Positions 1 through 6,737 of a stretch of DNA of 8,880 nucleotides are shown here, piece by piece (position 1 is the first letter of the stretch; each line of letters begins with the position of its first letter). The DNA lies in assembly GCA_023378805.1 (NCBI GenBank), contig JAMCSQ010000022.1:1-8880 (forward strand), given 5' to 3'. The DNA comes from Candidatus Parvarchaeota archaeon. Lineage in GTDB: Archaea > Nanobdellota > Nanobdellia > Parvarchaeales > Parvarchaeaceae. Position numbers and translations under genes: made by a program. The notes beneath the pieces were generated by a model. It was not told where the DNA came from, did not search any database, and saw nothing but the letters and a program-made list of their open reading frames with translations.

Positions 1-224
1 TGTACAAGCAGGAGATAAAAGACGACGTAAAACTAAACCTCATATCCAACTGGCAGAATGTCGTTGTAACGCTGAAAAACGTCAAAAGGGATGGAAATAC
101 GGTTACGGCCAACTTCGTTGCCGACAAGAATTTTTGCTTCGATGAAAACGACAGGATACTTTTGATAAACAAAGATTTGCCAATAAGATTCTTAAGGGTT
201 GTAGGCAGCGTTTCTTTAAAGTGA
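1..224 (+). CDS. C-terminal fragment of unrecognised protein (5' end outside window)
   Basis: The frame beginning at base 3 is open from the window edge to TGA at 222-224 and gives about 73 residues. The other two + frames are broken within this stretch. The visible part alternates hydrophobic and polar residues (for example NVVVTLKNV, GNTVTANFVA, RFLRVVGSVSLK), which suggests a beta-rich C-terminal domain. It holds one Cys and no catalytic motif that I recognise. The gene ends 40 bases before the GalT-like gene, which has its own TATA-like element, so the two are probably separate transcription units. I cannot name the family, and the N-terminal part is needed to do so. Confidence 0.6.
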   Translation, partial: YKQEIKDDVKLNLISNWQNVVVTLKNVKRDGNTVTANFVADKNFCFDENDRILLINKDLPIRFLRVVGSVSLK

Positions 225-230
225 GTCTGT

Positions 231-250
231 AATATTTTTATACTTTTACT
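231..250 (+). promoter_or_regulatory. TATA-like promoter element of the GalT-like gene
   Basis: The T/A-rich element TTTTTATAC (235-243) is centred about 26 bases before the ATG at 265. No Shine-Dalgarno-like sequence lies between it and the ATG. This spacing predicts a transcript that begins at or next to the start codon, i.e. a leaderless mRNA, which is common in archaea. The assignment rests on position and composition only. Confidence 0.5.
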
Positions 251-264
251 GGTCTATAGATTCT

Positions 265-1236
265 ATGTCCGATGATAAGATTGGCAGGATAAGACTAGAT
301 TACAGGACTGGCAGTGAAATCATCTTTTCTCCTGTCAGGGATAACAAGCCCATGGATTTTCATTCAAAAGAGACGTATTGGTCTACGGACATATCGAAAT
401 GTCCCTTTGAATATGAAAAAGCTGAACTGAATAAAACACTGATGTTAATTGGAGGGGATGAATATTCTTGGAAGTTACGCGTCATAGAAAACAAATTCCC
501 GTTTATTTCGCCTTCTTTTAATCACGATGGTCAGACCGGGTTCTTTAACGAAAAATCCGCGTTTGGCTATGCAGAAATAATCTTAGACACTCCAAAACAC
601 AATTTCCCGTTTGCTGAGTTAGGTGAGGAGGAATTGAAAATGTGGATAGATGTAGTTGTCTTAAGGGAAGAAAACCTTTACGCAAACGCAGACGTAAAAC
701 ACGTTTATGTGTTCAAGAATGAAGGGCCAAAAAGCGGTGCAAGTCTATCGCATACCCACACGCAGATAATGGCTTTCCCAGAGCCGCCGGAAACGATTCT
801 AAAAGAGAGTGCTAGAATAAATGCAAATCTGTCCGATGACGGAAAATGTCTTTATGAAGAGGCGATGGAGCGCGAAAAAGACAGGATAATGGCAGAAAAC
901 AGTACTTTTATGGCCTTTGCTCCGTTTGGTTCAAGGTTTATGGGTGAGTCTTTAATCCTGCCTAAACGGCATATAAACTATGTCGGTAAGATGTCCGATG
1001 AAGAGAAACAGGATCTAGCAAATCTGCTCGGCAAGATACTTAAAATGAACGTAAAGCTTTTCGGAAGGACTTCATACAACATAGTATTCCATGAGATAAA
1101 ATCGGACGAGAAATTTCATTTTCACATAGAGATTTATCCCAGAGTCATTACTTTTGCGGGCATAGAATTTGCAGGTTTCTTCACAAATCAGCTTTATCCA
1201 GAAAAATATGCGGATATGTTCAAGGCTGCACTTTGA
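265..1236 (+). CDS. galT: GalT-like hexose-1-phosphate nucleotidylyltransferase
   Basis: This is a two-domain HIT-superfamily protein of 323 aa, about the usual length for galactose-1-phosphate uridylyltransferase. GalT exchanges UMP between UDP-glucose and galactose-1-phosphate through a uridylyl-histidine in the cytoplasmic Leloir pathway. The active site reads SLSHTHTQ; by alignment to E. coli HPHGQ, His165 is the nucleophile, His163 a zinc ligand and Gln167 the conserved Gln. His112 (PKHNF) matches the next zinc ligand. The first zinc motif, normally CxxC, is CPFE here (Cys46, Glu49). The second domain has FHFHIEIYPR (284-293), matching the iron-site HxH, with Glu181 and His276 also at ligand-like positions. 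The start is supported by the TATA spacing. The gene converges on the GalU-like gene 14 bases away, and the two enzymes would act in sequence. Another nucleotide or sugar phosphate as substrate is possible. Confidence 0.82.
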   Translation: MSDDKIGRIRLDYRTGSEIIFSPVRDNKPMDFHSKETYWSTDISKCPFEYEKAELNKTLMLIGGDEYSWKLRVIENKFPFISPSFNHDGQTGFFNEKSAFGYAEIILDTPKHNFPFAELGEEELKMWIDVVVLREENLYANADVKHVYVFKNEGPKSGASLSHTHTQIMAFPEPPETILKESARINANLSDDGKCLYEEAMEREKDRIMAENSTFMAFAPFGSRFMGESLILPKRHINYVGKMSDEEKQDLANLLGKILKMNVKLFGRTSYNIVFHEIKSDEKFHFHIEIYPRVITFAGIEFAGFFTNQLYPEKYADMFKAAL

Positions 1237-1250
1237 AGACAGACTGATGT

Positions 1251-2186
1251 CTACAGCAAGCTTATACCGTATTTATTCCGTACATATTCGTGCACCATTC
1301 TGGCGAACTCCTCTGGGTACAATTTTATGCTATTAATAAACTTTTCAAAGTTTTCCTTTTCAAGGTTATTCTCTAACCAATGATCTATAGTTCCAAAGTC
1401 CTTACATATGTACTTGTCTTTGTTTATCAGCAAACCGTACGCCCTTGAGTTTTCTATTTTGCATTGTAATGATATGGCGTCCGTTATATTGAGTTCACCA
1501 TCCTTTCCCGGTTTTACGTTTTTTAGGTAGGGCATGCTGTTTTTGTTCAGTATGTATACTCCTCCCCACATCACGTTGTATCTTTCATCAGCGCTATTCA
1601 TTGCGTCTAAAATGTAATCATCAGGTTTTTCTATGGCTTCTTCCATCTCCAAAATATCCTCCAGTGTTTTGCCTTTTACGAGCCCACCCCTCTTTGCGTC
1701 ATCCCTTGCAACAGAATCCATGGAAAACAAAGGGGTTCCCTTAAAATGACCTATTAATTCTTTGATATAACTGGCTTCGTTCCTGCCTTCTATGATTAAA
1801 TCTCCAAGTAGAACGATGTAATTATGACCTTTTAATTGCTCTTCTGCAGCAACTATTGCATCGGCGGTGCCTCTTGGTTTTTTTGTAATGGAATCTACTT
1901 CCTGATATGCTATGTCTATTTTTATCTCTTTTAGTTCAGGATCCTTGCTTAAATTCTTCAGATATTCGTTCTGAAGCTTGAAAGCACCGTCGTTGTTCTC
2001 GTCTTTTCTGGTTATTACCACGATGTCTTTTATACCACATTCAGACAGGGCTTTTATATGATGGTATATTATGGGCTTATCCCCATATGGAAGGAAAGGC
2101 TTAGGAACGTAGTTGCTGAATGGACGAAGATGACTGCCGTTTCCAGCAGCTAGAATTACGGCTTTGCTGACTTTTTCATCCGCCAT
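1251..2186 (-). CDS. GalU/RmlA-type sugar-1-phosphate nucleotidyltransferase
   Basis: This 311-aa Rossmann-type NTP_transferase should join an NTP to a sugar-1-phosphate to give a nucleotide sugar plus pyrophosphate. Visible motifs are the N-terminal loop VILAAGNGSHLRP (10-22), the PKP lysine (Lys29), a metal Asp in LLGDL (Asp129), EKP (186-188), GELNITDAI (230-238) and a second Asp in KDFGT (Asp263). RGTADAI and GELNITDAI resemble UTP-glucose-1-phosphate uridylyltransferase (GalU), and the length fits (about 290-310 aa), so UDP-glucose synthesis is my preferred reading. Odd feature: the signature GxGTRLRP has Ser18-His19 where Thr-Arg is usual, so the triphosphate-contacting Arg is missing. 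NDK lies 62 bases upstream on the same strand and GalT converges downstream, consistent with UTP supply and Leloir use. A TATA-like element before the ATG and no ribosome-binding site suggest a leaderless start. Confidence 0.85.
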   Translation of the reverse strand: MADEKVSKAVILAAGNGSHLRPFSNYVPKPFLPYGDKPIIYHHIKALSECGIKDIVVITRKDENNDGAFKLQNEYLKNLSKDPELKEIKIDIAYQEVDSITKKPRGTADAIVAAEEQLKGHNYIVLLGDLIIEGRNEASYIKELIGHFKGTPLFSMDSVARDDAKRGGLVKGKTLEDILEMEEAIEKPDDYILDAMNSADERYNVMWGGVYILNKNSMPYLKNVKPGKDGELNITDAISLQCKIENSRAYGLLINKDKYICKDFGTIDHWLENNLEKENFEKFINSIKLYPEEFARMVHEYVRNKYGISLL

Positions 2187-2208
2187 AATATAATAGCTAG
2201 ATGAAATA

Positions 2209-2224
2209 AACTCATATTAATACT
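2209..2224 (-). promoter_or_regulatory. TATA-like element of the GalU-like gene
   Basis: On the minus strand the sequence TATTAATATGAG (2222 down to 2211) lies about 25-36 bases before the ATG that begins at 2186. No Shine-Dalgarno site precedes the ATG, so a separate leaderless transcript is likely even though NDK is co-oriented upstream. Confidence 0.4.
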
Positions 2225-2248
2225 TTCTTTTTTCTAGTTTGTAACTCA

Positions 2249-2899
2249 TTAACCGCGAAGTATATTTTCGGTTATCAAAGCAGGCAATTTGTTTACAATT
2301 TCCTCTTCAAAATCGGTTTCTTTGGTGAGAAGTTCGTTTATTGTCTTTTCAGCTTCTTCCCTTGAAATTTTTCCTTCGCTTAAATCTCTGCTAATCTCTC
2401 TATATCTTACAGAGTCTATCATAGGAAAGTTTTCATAGGTTTTTATATAAGCAGTCATTTCTTTTTTGTAATCTTTCTCTTTTTCAATGTTTATAATCTC
2501 CTCCCATAGCTTGACTTCTTTTTCAGCAGTTTCATTGCTGTCCGAAGCATGCACCAAATTGATTCCTTTTGTAGTACCATACCTGCCTCTTAAAGACAAA
2601 GGATCGGCTTTTTCGCACATTGTCTTTCCAAGCAGTGTCCTTACCTTTTCAACCACATTATCGCCGCTTGCGATTACCACTGCAAGTTCGGTTGCAGACA
2701 TGAAATTTACTAAATTATCATAAAAGAACTTCCCTTTGTGTTCTGCGTAATGCCTATCTGCAAGAAATTCCTTTTTTGGTTTTAGCACTTCAAAAAAGTT
2801 TATATTTACTCCAAGATCCAGTATGCTTTTCAATGCTCTTGCACCTGAATATCTTCTTATCATTCCATCAGGTTTAAGCAATATTAACATTTCTTCCAT
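2249..2899 (-). CDS. ndk: Nucleoside diphosphate kinase with C-terminal extension
   Basis: NDK transfers the gamma phosphate from ATP to other NDPs by way of a phosphohistidine and keeps cytoplasmic NTP/dNTP pools balanced. The core (1 to about 140) has the hallmark features: LLKPDGMIRR with Lys9, HYAEHKGKFF with Tyr51, an Arg at 104 (LRGRYG) and the active-site loop NLVHASDS with the phosphorylated His117 (the family usually has NxxHGSDS, so Gly is replaced by Ala). The usual GATNPxxAxPGTIRG segment is divergent (GKTMCEKADPLSLRG). Family members are commonly 135-160 aa. This one is 216 aa because of a charged, probably helical tail of about 75 residues rich in Glu, Lys and Arg. Met4 is an alternative start. 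It is divergent from infB and has its own TATA. It would feed UTP or GTP to the neighbouring nucleotidyltransferases. Confidence 0.92.
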   Translation of the reverse strand: MEEMLILLKPDGMIRRYSGARALKSILDLGVNINFFEVLKPKKEFLADRHYAEHKGKFFYDNLVNFMSATELAVVIASGDNVVEKVRTLLGKTMCEKADPLSLRGRYGTTKGINLVHASDSNETAEKEVKLWEEIINIEKEKDYKKEMTAYIKTYENFPMIDSVRYREISRDLSEGKISREEAEKTINELLTKETDFEEEIVNKLPALITENILRG

Positions 2900-2918
2900 T
2901 TTTTTATTAAATGATTAT

Positions 2919-2930
2919 AATATAAATATC
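2919..2930 (-). promoter_or_regulatory. TATA-like element of ndk
   Basis: On the minus strand GATATTTATA (2930 down to 2921) is centred about 26 bases before the ndk ATG at 2899. The spacing predicts a leaderless transcript. The 137-base gap also holds the infB promoter on the other strand. Confidence 0.5.
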
Positions 2931-2984
2931 TTATACGGCTCCGTTTTCGGAATATAATAACAGCATAATCTAAAAAATCAGATA

Positions 2985-3036
2985 ACTTTATTAGTGATAA
3001 CAACATATTTAATACAATTATCCAGAGGTTTGAAAT
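2985..3036 (+). promoter_or_regulatory. infB promoter region and Shine-Dalgarno site
   Basis: AGAGGT (3024-3029) lies 7 bases before the ATG at 3037, a good anti-16S match at normal spacing and the only clear ribosome-binding site in the window. It fixes the infB start. Two TATA-like stretches are possible: CTTTATTAG (about 2988-2996), which would give a short leader that keeps the Shine-Dalgarno site, or ATATTTAAT (3005-3013), which would start transcription too close to the ATG to keep it. I favour the first. Confidence 0.55.
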
Positions 3037-4752
3037 ATGAGATCACCAATATGCGCTTTTTTAGGACATGTAGATGCGGGTAAAACCAGTATAATGGATG
3101 CCGTAAGAGACACAATGAATGCATACAAAGAAACTGGCGGCCTTACTCAAAACATCGGTTCAACAGAAGTTCCGACTGATAGAATAAAAGAGATAGCCAG
3201 CGACCTGCTTTCCAAGTTCAACATAAATATAAAGGTCCCCAGCATAATCTTTATCGATTCTCCTGGTCACGAGGCATTCGTTACCTTGAGAAAAAGGGGA
3301 GCATCGATTGCAGATATAGCAATATTAACAGTGGACATAACGGAAGGCATACAAAATCAAACAATAGAGTCTATTGAGATCCTAAAATCCTATAAAACGC
3401 CTTTTTTAATAGCTCTTACCAAGATAGATACTGTAAGGGGATTTTATAAATTAAAAAATAGCTCCTTTCTGGATTTTATAGTAAAGCAGAATCAGGATTA
3501 TGCGCAGAAACTGGATGAAAAGATATACAATCTTATTTCCGATTTTTTAAATTACGGTTTCGAGGCGGAAAGATACGATAGGATAAAGGATTTTACAAAG
3601 CAGATAGCAGTCATACCACTATCATCTGTAAACGGGATTGGGATAAACGATTTAATAGTTATGATAATTGGGTTAAGCCAAAGGTACCTTGAACTTGAAA
3701 AGCAAGAATTAAACAGTGCAGCAATACTTGAGGAAAAGAATGTAAAAGGACTGGGAAAAGTATATGATGCGATCGTTTATTCTGGAAAGATATCCGTAGG
3801 AGATTCGGTAATAGTACAAACTAATGATGGGATTTCTGAAAACAAGATAAAGGGGATAATGCGCCTTATTCCCTTAGAAGAAAGTAGGGAAAATTTTGGC
3901 AAGTATGAAAGTCTTTCATCAATTGAAGCAACTGCTCCTATAAGGCTTACCCTACGAGAACCAAATGCAATGATAGGTACTTCTATAATTGTTTTTTCTT
4001 CCGAAGAAGAGAAAAGGAAAATAATAGAAGATATAACTGCAGGAAATGTTGGACAGAATAATGATGAAAGTAGAGGTTTAGTCATTTGTGCAGATTCAAT
4101 AGGGAGTATAGACGCGATAAAGAACATAGCAAGTTCTTTTGGGATAGAAGTCGGTAAAACAAAGATAGGCGAGCCTTCAAAGACAGACATAACGACTGCA
4201 GGTGTAAATGGCGGCGCCTTGATGTGCTTCAATGTTCCGATTTCCAGGCAGACTGAAAGTATAGCGGAAGAATACGGTGTAAAAATAATCAGCGCAAATT
4301 CAATATACACCTTGTTTGACAGTTACAATGAATTTGAACGGGAATTAAAGAACATGAATCTTGAGAATAAACTAGAAAGGCTTAAACTTCCTTCAAAGTT
4401 TGTGTTCATAAAGGGAAATATCTTCCGTCGTTCAAGCCCATGCGTATTTGGGGTCGAAGTTCTGGCCGGGGAGATACGACCAAATTATCCCGTTATAAAT
4501 TCAAAAGGAGAAAGAATAGGCAGAATAATTGATATAGAATCGGATAAGGTAAAGTTTAAAAAAGCGGTAAAAGGAGATAAAGTTGCAATTAGCGTAGACG
4601 ATGCAGTTTATGGCAGGAATATACTGGAAGGAGATATTCTTTATACTGATATAGGTATGCCCGATGTGATGAAGTTTGATGATATATCTGAAGAGCTTAC
4701 AGATGATTATAGGGAAGCATTATCAGAGATAAGAAAGATAAAAGGAATTTAA
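3037..4752 (+). CDS. infB: Archaeal translation initiation factor aIF5B (IF2 family GTPase)
   Basis: aIF5B promotes ribosomal subunit joining and initiator-tRNA placement and is a cytoplasmic GTPase. At 571 aa it is close to the usual archaeal length and shows all four domains. The G domain (about 1-225) has GHVDAGKT (10-17), the switch I segment GLTQNIGSTEVP, DSPGH with catalytic His79, and TKID (128-131), where the family usually has NKID. Domain II spans about 226-340. Domain III starts near RGLVICADSIGSIDA (346-360). Domain IV follows LPSKFVFIKGNIFRRSSP (451-468) and ends with the GDKVAISV and GRNILEGDILY strands. No intein is present. The eukaryote-like Ala/Ser in the P-loop region and the Thr in G4 are mild deviations, and Thr is tolerated in other small GTPases. 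It overlaps the converging RHH-nucleotidyltransferase gene by 4 bases. Confidence 0.95.
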   Translation: MRSPICAFLGHVDAGKTSIMDAVRDTMNAYKETGGLTQNIGSTEVPTDRIKEIASDLLSKFNINIKVPSIIFIDSPGHEAFVTLRKRGASIADIAILTVDITEGIQNQTIESIEILKSYKTPFLIALTKIDTVRGFYKLKNSSFLDFIVKQNQDYAQKLDEKIYNLISDFLNYGFEAERYDRIKDFTKQIAVIPLSSVNGIGINDLIVMIIGLSQRYLELEKQELNSAAILEEKNVKGLGKVYDAIVYSGKISVGDSVIVQTNDGISENKIKGIMRLIPLEESRENFGKYESLSSIEATAPIRLTLREPNAMIGTSIIVFSSEEEKRKIIEDITAGNVGQNNDESRGLVICADSIGSIDAIKNIASSFGIEVGKTKIGEPSKTDITTAGVNGGALMCFNVPISRQTESIAEEYGVKIISANSIYTLFDSYNEFERELKNMNLENKLERLKLPSKFVFIKGNIFRRSSPCVFGVEVLAGEIRPNYPVINSKGERIGRIIDIESDKVKFKKAVKGDKVAISVDDAVYGRNILEGDILYTDIGMPDVMKFDDISEELTDDYREALSEIRKIKGI

Positions 4753-5570
4753 GGCCAATTCTTAATTGCTCTTTCATACAAGTCCATGCTGTCGCAAGGC
4801 AGCCATTTCCCAGCGTAAATAAACCCATCGATAATTCTTTTTTCTGCTACCTGCTCAAATATCTTTGATATGTTCGATTCACCCGGCGGTATAAAGCTTA
4901 GAAATGCTGGATTGATTATGTATATTCCTGCATTGACAAGATGTGATACCTGCTCAGTTTTGGGCTTTTCTATGAATTTTACTATTTTGTTGCCTTCCAT
5001 TTCAACTACTCCAAATTGAGAAACATCATCCTGTGATACCAACGCAATTGTTGCCATTGCTTTCTCTTTCTTGTGGAATTCATATATTTTATTCAGATCA
5101 AAATCAAATAGATTATCTCCGTTTAGAACGATAAAGTCATCGTGAAAAATGTTCTGATTCTTTTTTATTGCGCCTCCGGTACCCATAGGAGCAGTTTCTT
5201 CTGAATACCTTATCCTTACTCCGAATTTGCTGCCATCTCCAAAGTATTCTTTGATCTTGCTTCCAAGATAGCCTATTGATATTATTATGTCTATAAACTC
5301 CGCCTTTTTAAGCTGCTCAATTATATGTTCAAGTAGAGGCCTTCCATTAATGGGCATCATTGGTTTAGGTATTTCATATGTAAGAGGTCTTAGTCTAGTA
5401 CCTGAGCCACCCGCCAGTATCAGGGCCATCTTATTTCTATTTGGTTCGAAATGCTCCTTTATTAACTGCTCTATCGCTATTGATCTATTAGGTACATTTA
5501 CTCCATCTATAGTTTTGTCTATCTTCTCAAGCGTTTTTTCGTTTATGGTTATCGTTATTCTTTTCTTCAT
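4749..5570 (-). CDS. Ribbon-helix-helix domain fused to sugar-phosphate nucleotidyltransferase
   Basis: This 273-aa protein has two parts. Residues 1 to about 43 form a CopG/RHH_1-type DNA-binding module: a basic strand KKRITITIN, helix EKTLEKIDK, turn, then NRSIAIEQLIKEHF, matching the RHH strand-helix-turn-helix pattern with its conserved RS before helix 2. Residues about 47-273 are an NTP_transferase domain (COG1208/mannose-1-phosphate guanylyltransferase type): LAGGSGTRLRP (52-62), PKP with Lys69, LNGDN with Asp152, EKP (201-203) and a final WLPCDSMDLYERA with Asp260, where a GT pair usually follows the Asp. It is likely catalytic; sugar and base specificity cannot be read. The 18 bases before the ATG lie inside a perfect palindrome behind a TATA element, so I infer that the enzyme represses its own gene. 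The glycosyltransferase upstream on the same strand is a probable pathway partner. No hexapeptide-repeat C-terminal domain is present. Confidence 0.9.
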   Translation of the reverse strand: MKKRITITINEKTLEKIDKTIDGVNVPNRSIAIEQLIKEHFEPNRNKMALILAGGSGTRLRPLTYEIPKPMMPINGRPLLEHIIEQLKKAEFIDIIISIGYLGSKIKEYFGDGSKFGVRIRYSEETAPMGTGGAIKKNQNIFHDDFIVLNGDNLFDFDLNKIYEFHKKEKAMATIALVSQDDVSQFGVVEMEGNKIVKFIEKPKTEQVSHLVNAGIYIINPAFLSFIPPGESNISKIFEQVAEKRIIDGFIYAGKWLPCDSMDLYERAIKNWP

Positions 5571-5589
5571 ATAAAGTATTACTTTATAT
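5569..5589. promoter_or_regulatory. Perfect 21-base palindrome, candidate RHH operator
   Basis: The sequence is ATATAAAGTA, a single central T at 5579, then TACTTTATAT: ten-base arms with no mismatch. It spans the whole 18-base gap between the glycosyltransferase stop (5589-5591) and the RHH-nucleotidyltransferase ATG (5568-5570), and it shares the first two bases of that ATG. It lies just downstream of the TATA-like element, across the predicted transcription start, which is a classic repressor position. RHH dimers bind inverted repeats of this size, so binding by the adjacent protein's RHH domain is the natural inference. One central base leaves no loop for a full hairpin, which argues against a purely RNA role. 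Confidence 0.6.
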
Positions 5590-6737
5590 TATTTATAAGT
5601 CTTTCCCAGGATTGAAGATATAGCATTTTCCAGGTTTTTCATAAATCTTTTTTCATCGTATCTTGTTGACCTTTCCGCACCTTTTCTCAATTTTGCATAA
5701 AACTTTTTGTTAAGTATCTTGTTAAGAGCATCTGCTATGCTCATTTCATCAGCGTTTACAAGTAAGCCATTCTCTTCATCTTTTATAAATTCCTTTGGTC
5801 CTCCTTCATTTACCGATATAACTGGCTTTCCATATGCAAGTGATTCCAGAGGAGTAAGACCCGTGTCCTCATTTATTGCAAGAAACAAGGTAGCATACGA
5901 TTTTCTATAAAGCTCGGTAAGCTCTTTCTCAGAAAGGTTTTCTTTTACTATTATATTTTTGGTCTCAAGTTTTTTGAGGCTTTCAAAGTATTTCCTGTCT
6001 TCTGCGAAACCACCCAAAACCAACTTAAAACCATTTTTGGGCATGTTAGAAAGATTGAATGCTTTTATTGCAAGATCCTGCCTTTTGTATCTTATAAATC
6101 TACTTGGATAAAAGATTATTTTTTCTATTTTATCGGCTTTTTTTATTTTGAGGTAGTTTACATGCGGGCCAAGATTGAATATTCTTCCGCTGTCCATTAA
6201 CCCATAATTTACAAGTCTTTCCTTAACTTCATTGCTGAAGACTAATGCATAATTTATTCTTTTCCATGCGGATTTTTCCAGTAACTTGTAGAACAAAATT
6301 ATCAAAGGCAGTGAGAACCTGTTTTTGAAGCTTTGTTTCTTATAATACTTATACATAGTATGGGCAACCCTTAAAGGAGTGTGGCACATAGCCACAGTTT
6401 TTTTGTGTCTATTCCTAAATGTTATTAATTCTGCTATCCCTGCAGTTGAAATCATGAATATATCATAATTATCTAAATTAGGTATCTTTGTAAGCATCAG
6501 TGATTTAAAGAGGTTAGCTCCTCTGCCTATAAATCCCTTTGGTTCCGCATTTCCAAGTAACTTAACGTTGTATTTTTCGAAATCGTCAAATGTATTTTTT
6601 TTGTCATAAAAAAATGTAAAAATATCACTTTTATATTTTTTGTCCTCTAAGACCTTAAGAATTGCTCTTTCCACCCCTCCTTTGCTTTTTATCCATGGCA
6701 CAAATATTGCCATTTTTATTTTGTCGTTCGATACCAT
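5589..6737 (-). CDS. GT4-type (GT-B fold) glycosyltransferase
   Basis: This 382-aa protein should transfer a sugar from a nucleotide donor to a lipid, glycan or protein-linked acceptor, probably at the cytoplasmic face of the membrane. The N-terminal domain opens with MAIFVPWIKSKGGVERAI, the glycine-rich acceptor-domain loop of the family. After the hinge, YPSRFIRYKRQDLAIKAF (210-227) supplies the conserved basic residues that hold the donor phosphates. EDTGLTPLESLAYGKPVI (290-307) is the E-x7-E donor motif (Glu290, Glu298), followed by EGGPKEFI. Length is normal for GT4. No membrane-spanning segment is evident; the LPLIILFY stretch is short. The start at 6737 fits a TATA-like element in the divergent gap, but Met9 fits the family's usual N-terminus and is possible. 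It is followed after 18 bases by the RHH-nucleotidyltransferase and is divergent from the pilin gene. Donor and acceptor cannot be read. Confidence 0.9.
   Translation of the reverse strand: MVSNDKIKMAIFVPWIKSKGGVERAILKVLEDKKYKSDIFTFFYDKKNTFDDFEKYNVKLLGNAEPKGFIGRGANLFKSLMLTKIPNLDNYDIFMISTAGIAELITFRNRHKKTVAMCHTPLRVAHTMYKYYKKQSFKNRFSLPLIILFYKLLEKSAWKRINYALVFSNEVKERLVNYGLMDSGRIFNLGPHVNYLKIKKADKIEKIIFYPSRFIRYKRQDLAIKAFNLSNMPKNGFKLVLGGFAEDRKYFESLKKLETKNIIVKENLSEKELTELYRKSYATLFLAINEDTGLTPLESLAYGKPVISVNEGGPKEFIKDEENGLLVNADEMSIADALNKILNKKFYAKLRKGAERSTRYDEKRFMKNLENAISSILGKTYK
5591..5601 (-). promoter_or_regulatory. TATA-like element of the RHH-nucleotidyltransferase gene
   Basis: On the minus strand CTTATAAAT (5600 down to 5592) is about 22-30 bases before the ATG at 5570. 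It lies inside the last codons of the upstream glycosyltransferase gene. The RHH-nucleotidyltransferase can thus have its own leaderless promoter even if it is also read through from upstream. Confidence 0.5.

Noticed and set aside
1237..1252. Small hairpin AGACA/TGTCT between converging galT and GalU-like genes
   Set aside because: A five-base stem with no following T tract is weak and likely by chance. It is not enough to call a terminator.
2935..2951. Overlapping short GC-rich palindromes ACGG-CT-CCGT and TCCG-TTTT-CGGA in the ndk/infB gap
   Set aside because: The stems are four bases each and could be chance. There is no RNA motif or known regulatory element to match.
2987..2993. ACTTTAT upstream of infB, resembling half of the RHH-gene palindrome
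   Set aside because: It is a single 7-base half-site in AT-rich DNA without its inverted partner. It more likely belongs to the infB TATA element.
3777..4310. Long open frame on the minus strand inside infB
   Set aside because: It is opposite conserved aIF5B domains II-III, has no promoter or recognisable motif, and its composition is what the reverse of an AT-rich coding region gives.
5287..5574. 95-codon + strand frame opposite the RHH-nucleotidyltransferase
   Set aside because: It mirrors a gene with clear domains. Its Ser/Ile/Leu-rich product has no motif and no promoter is seen.
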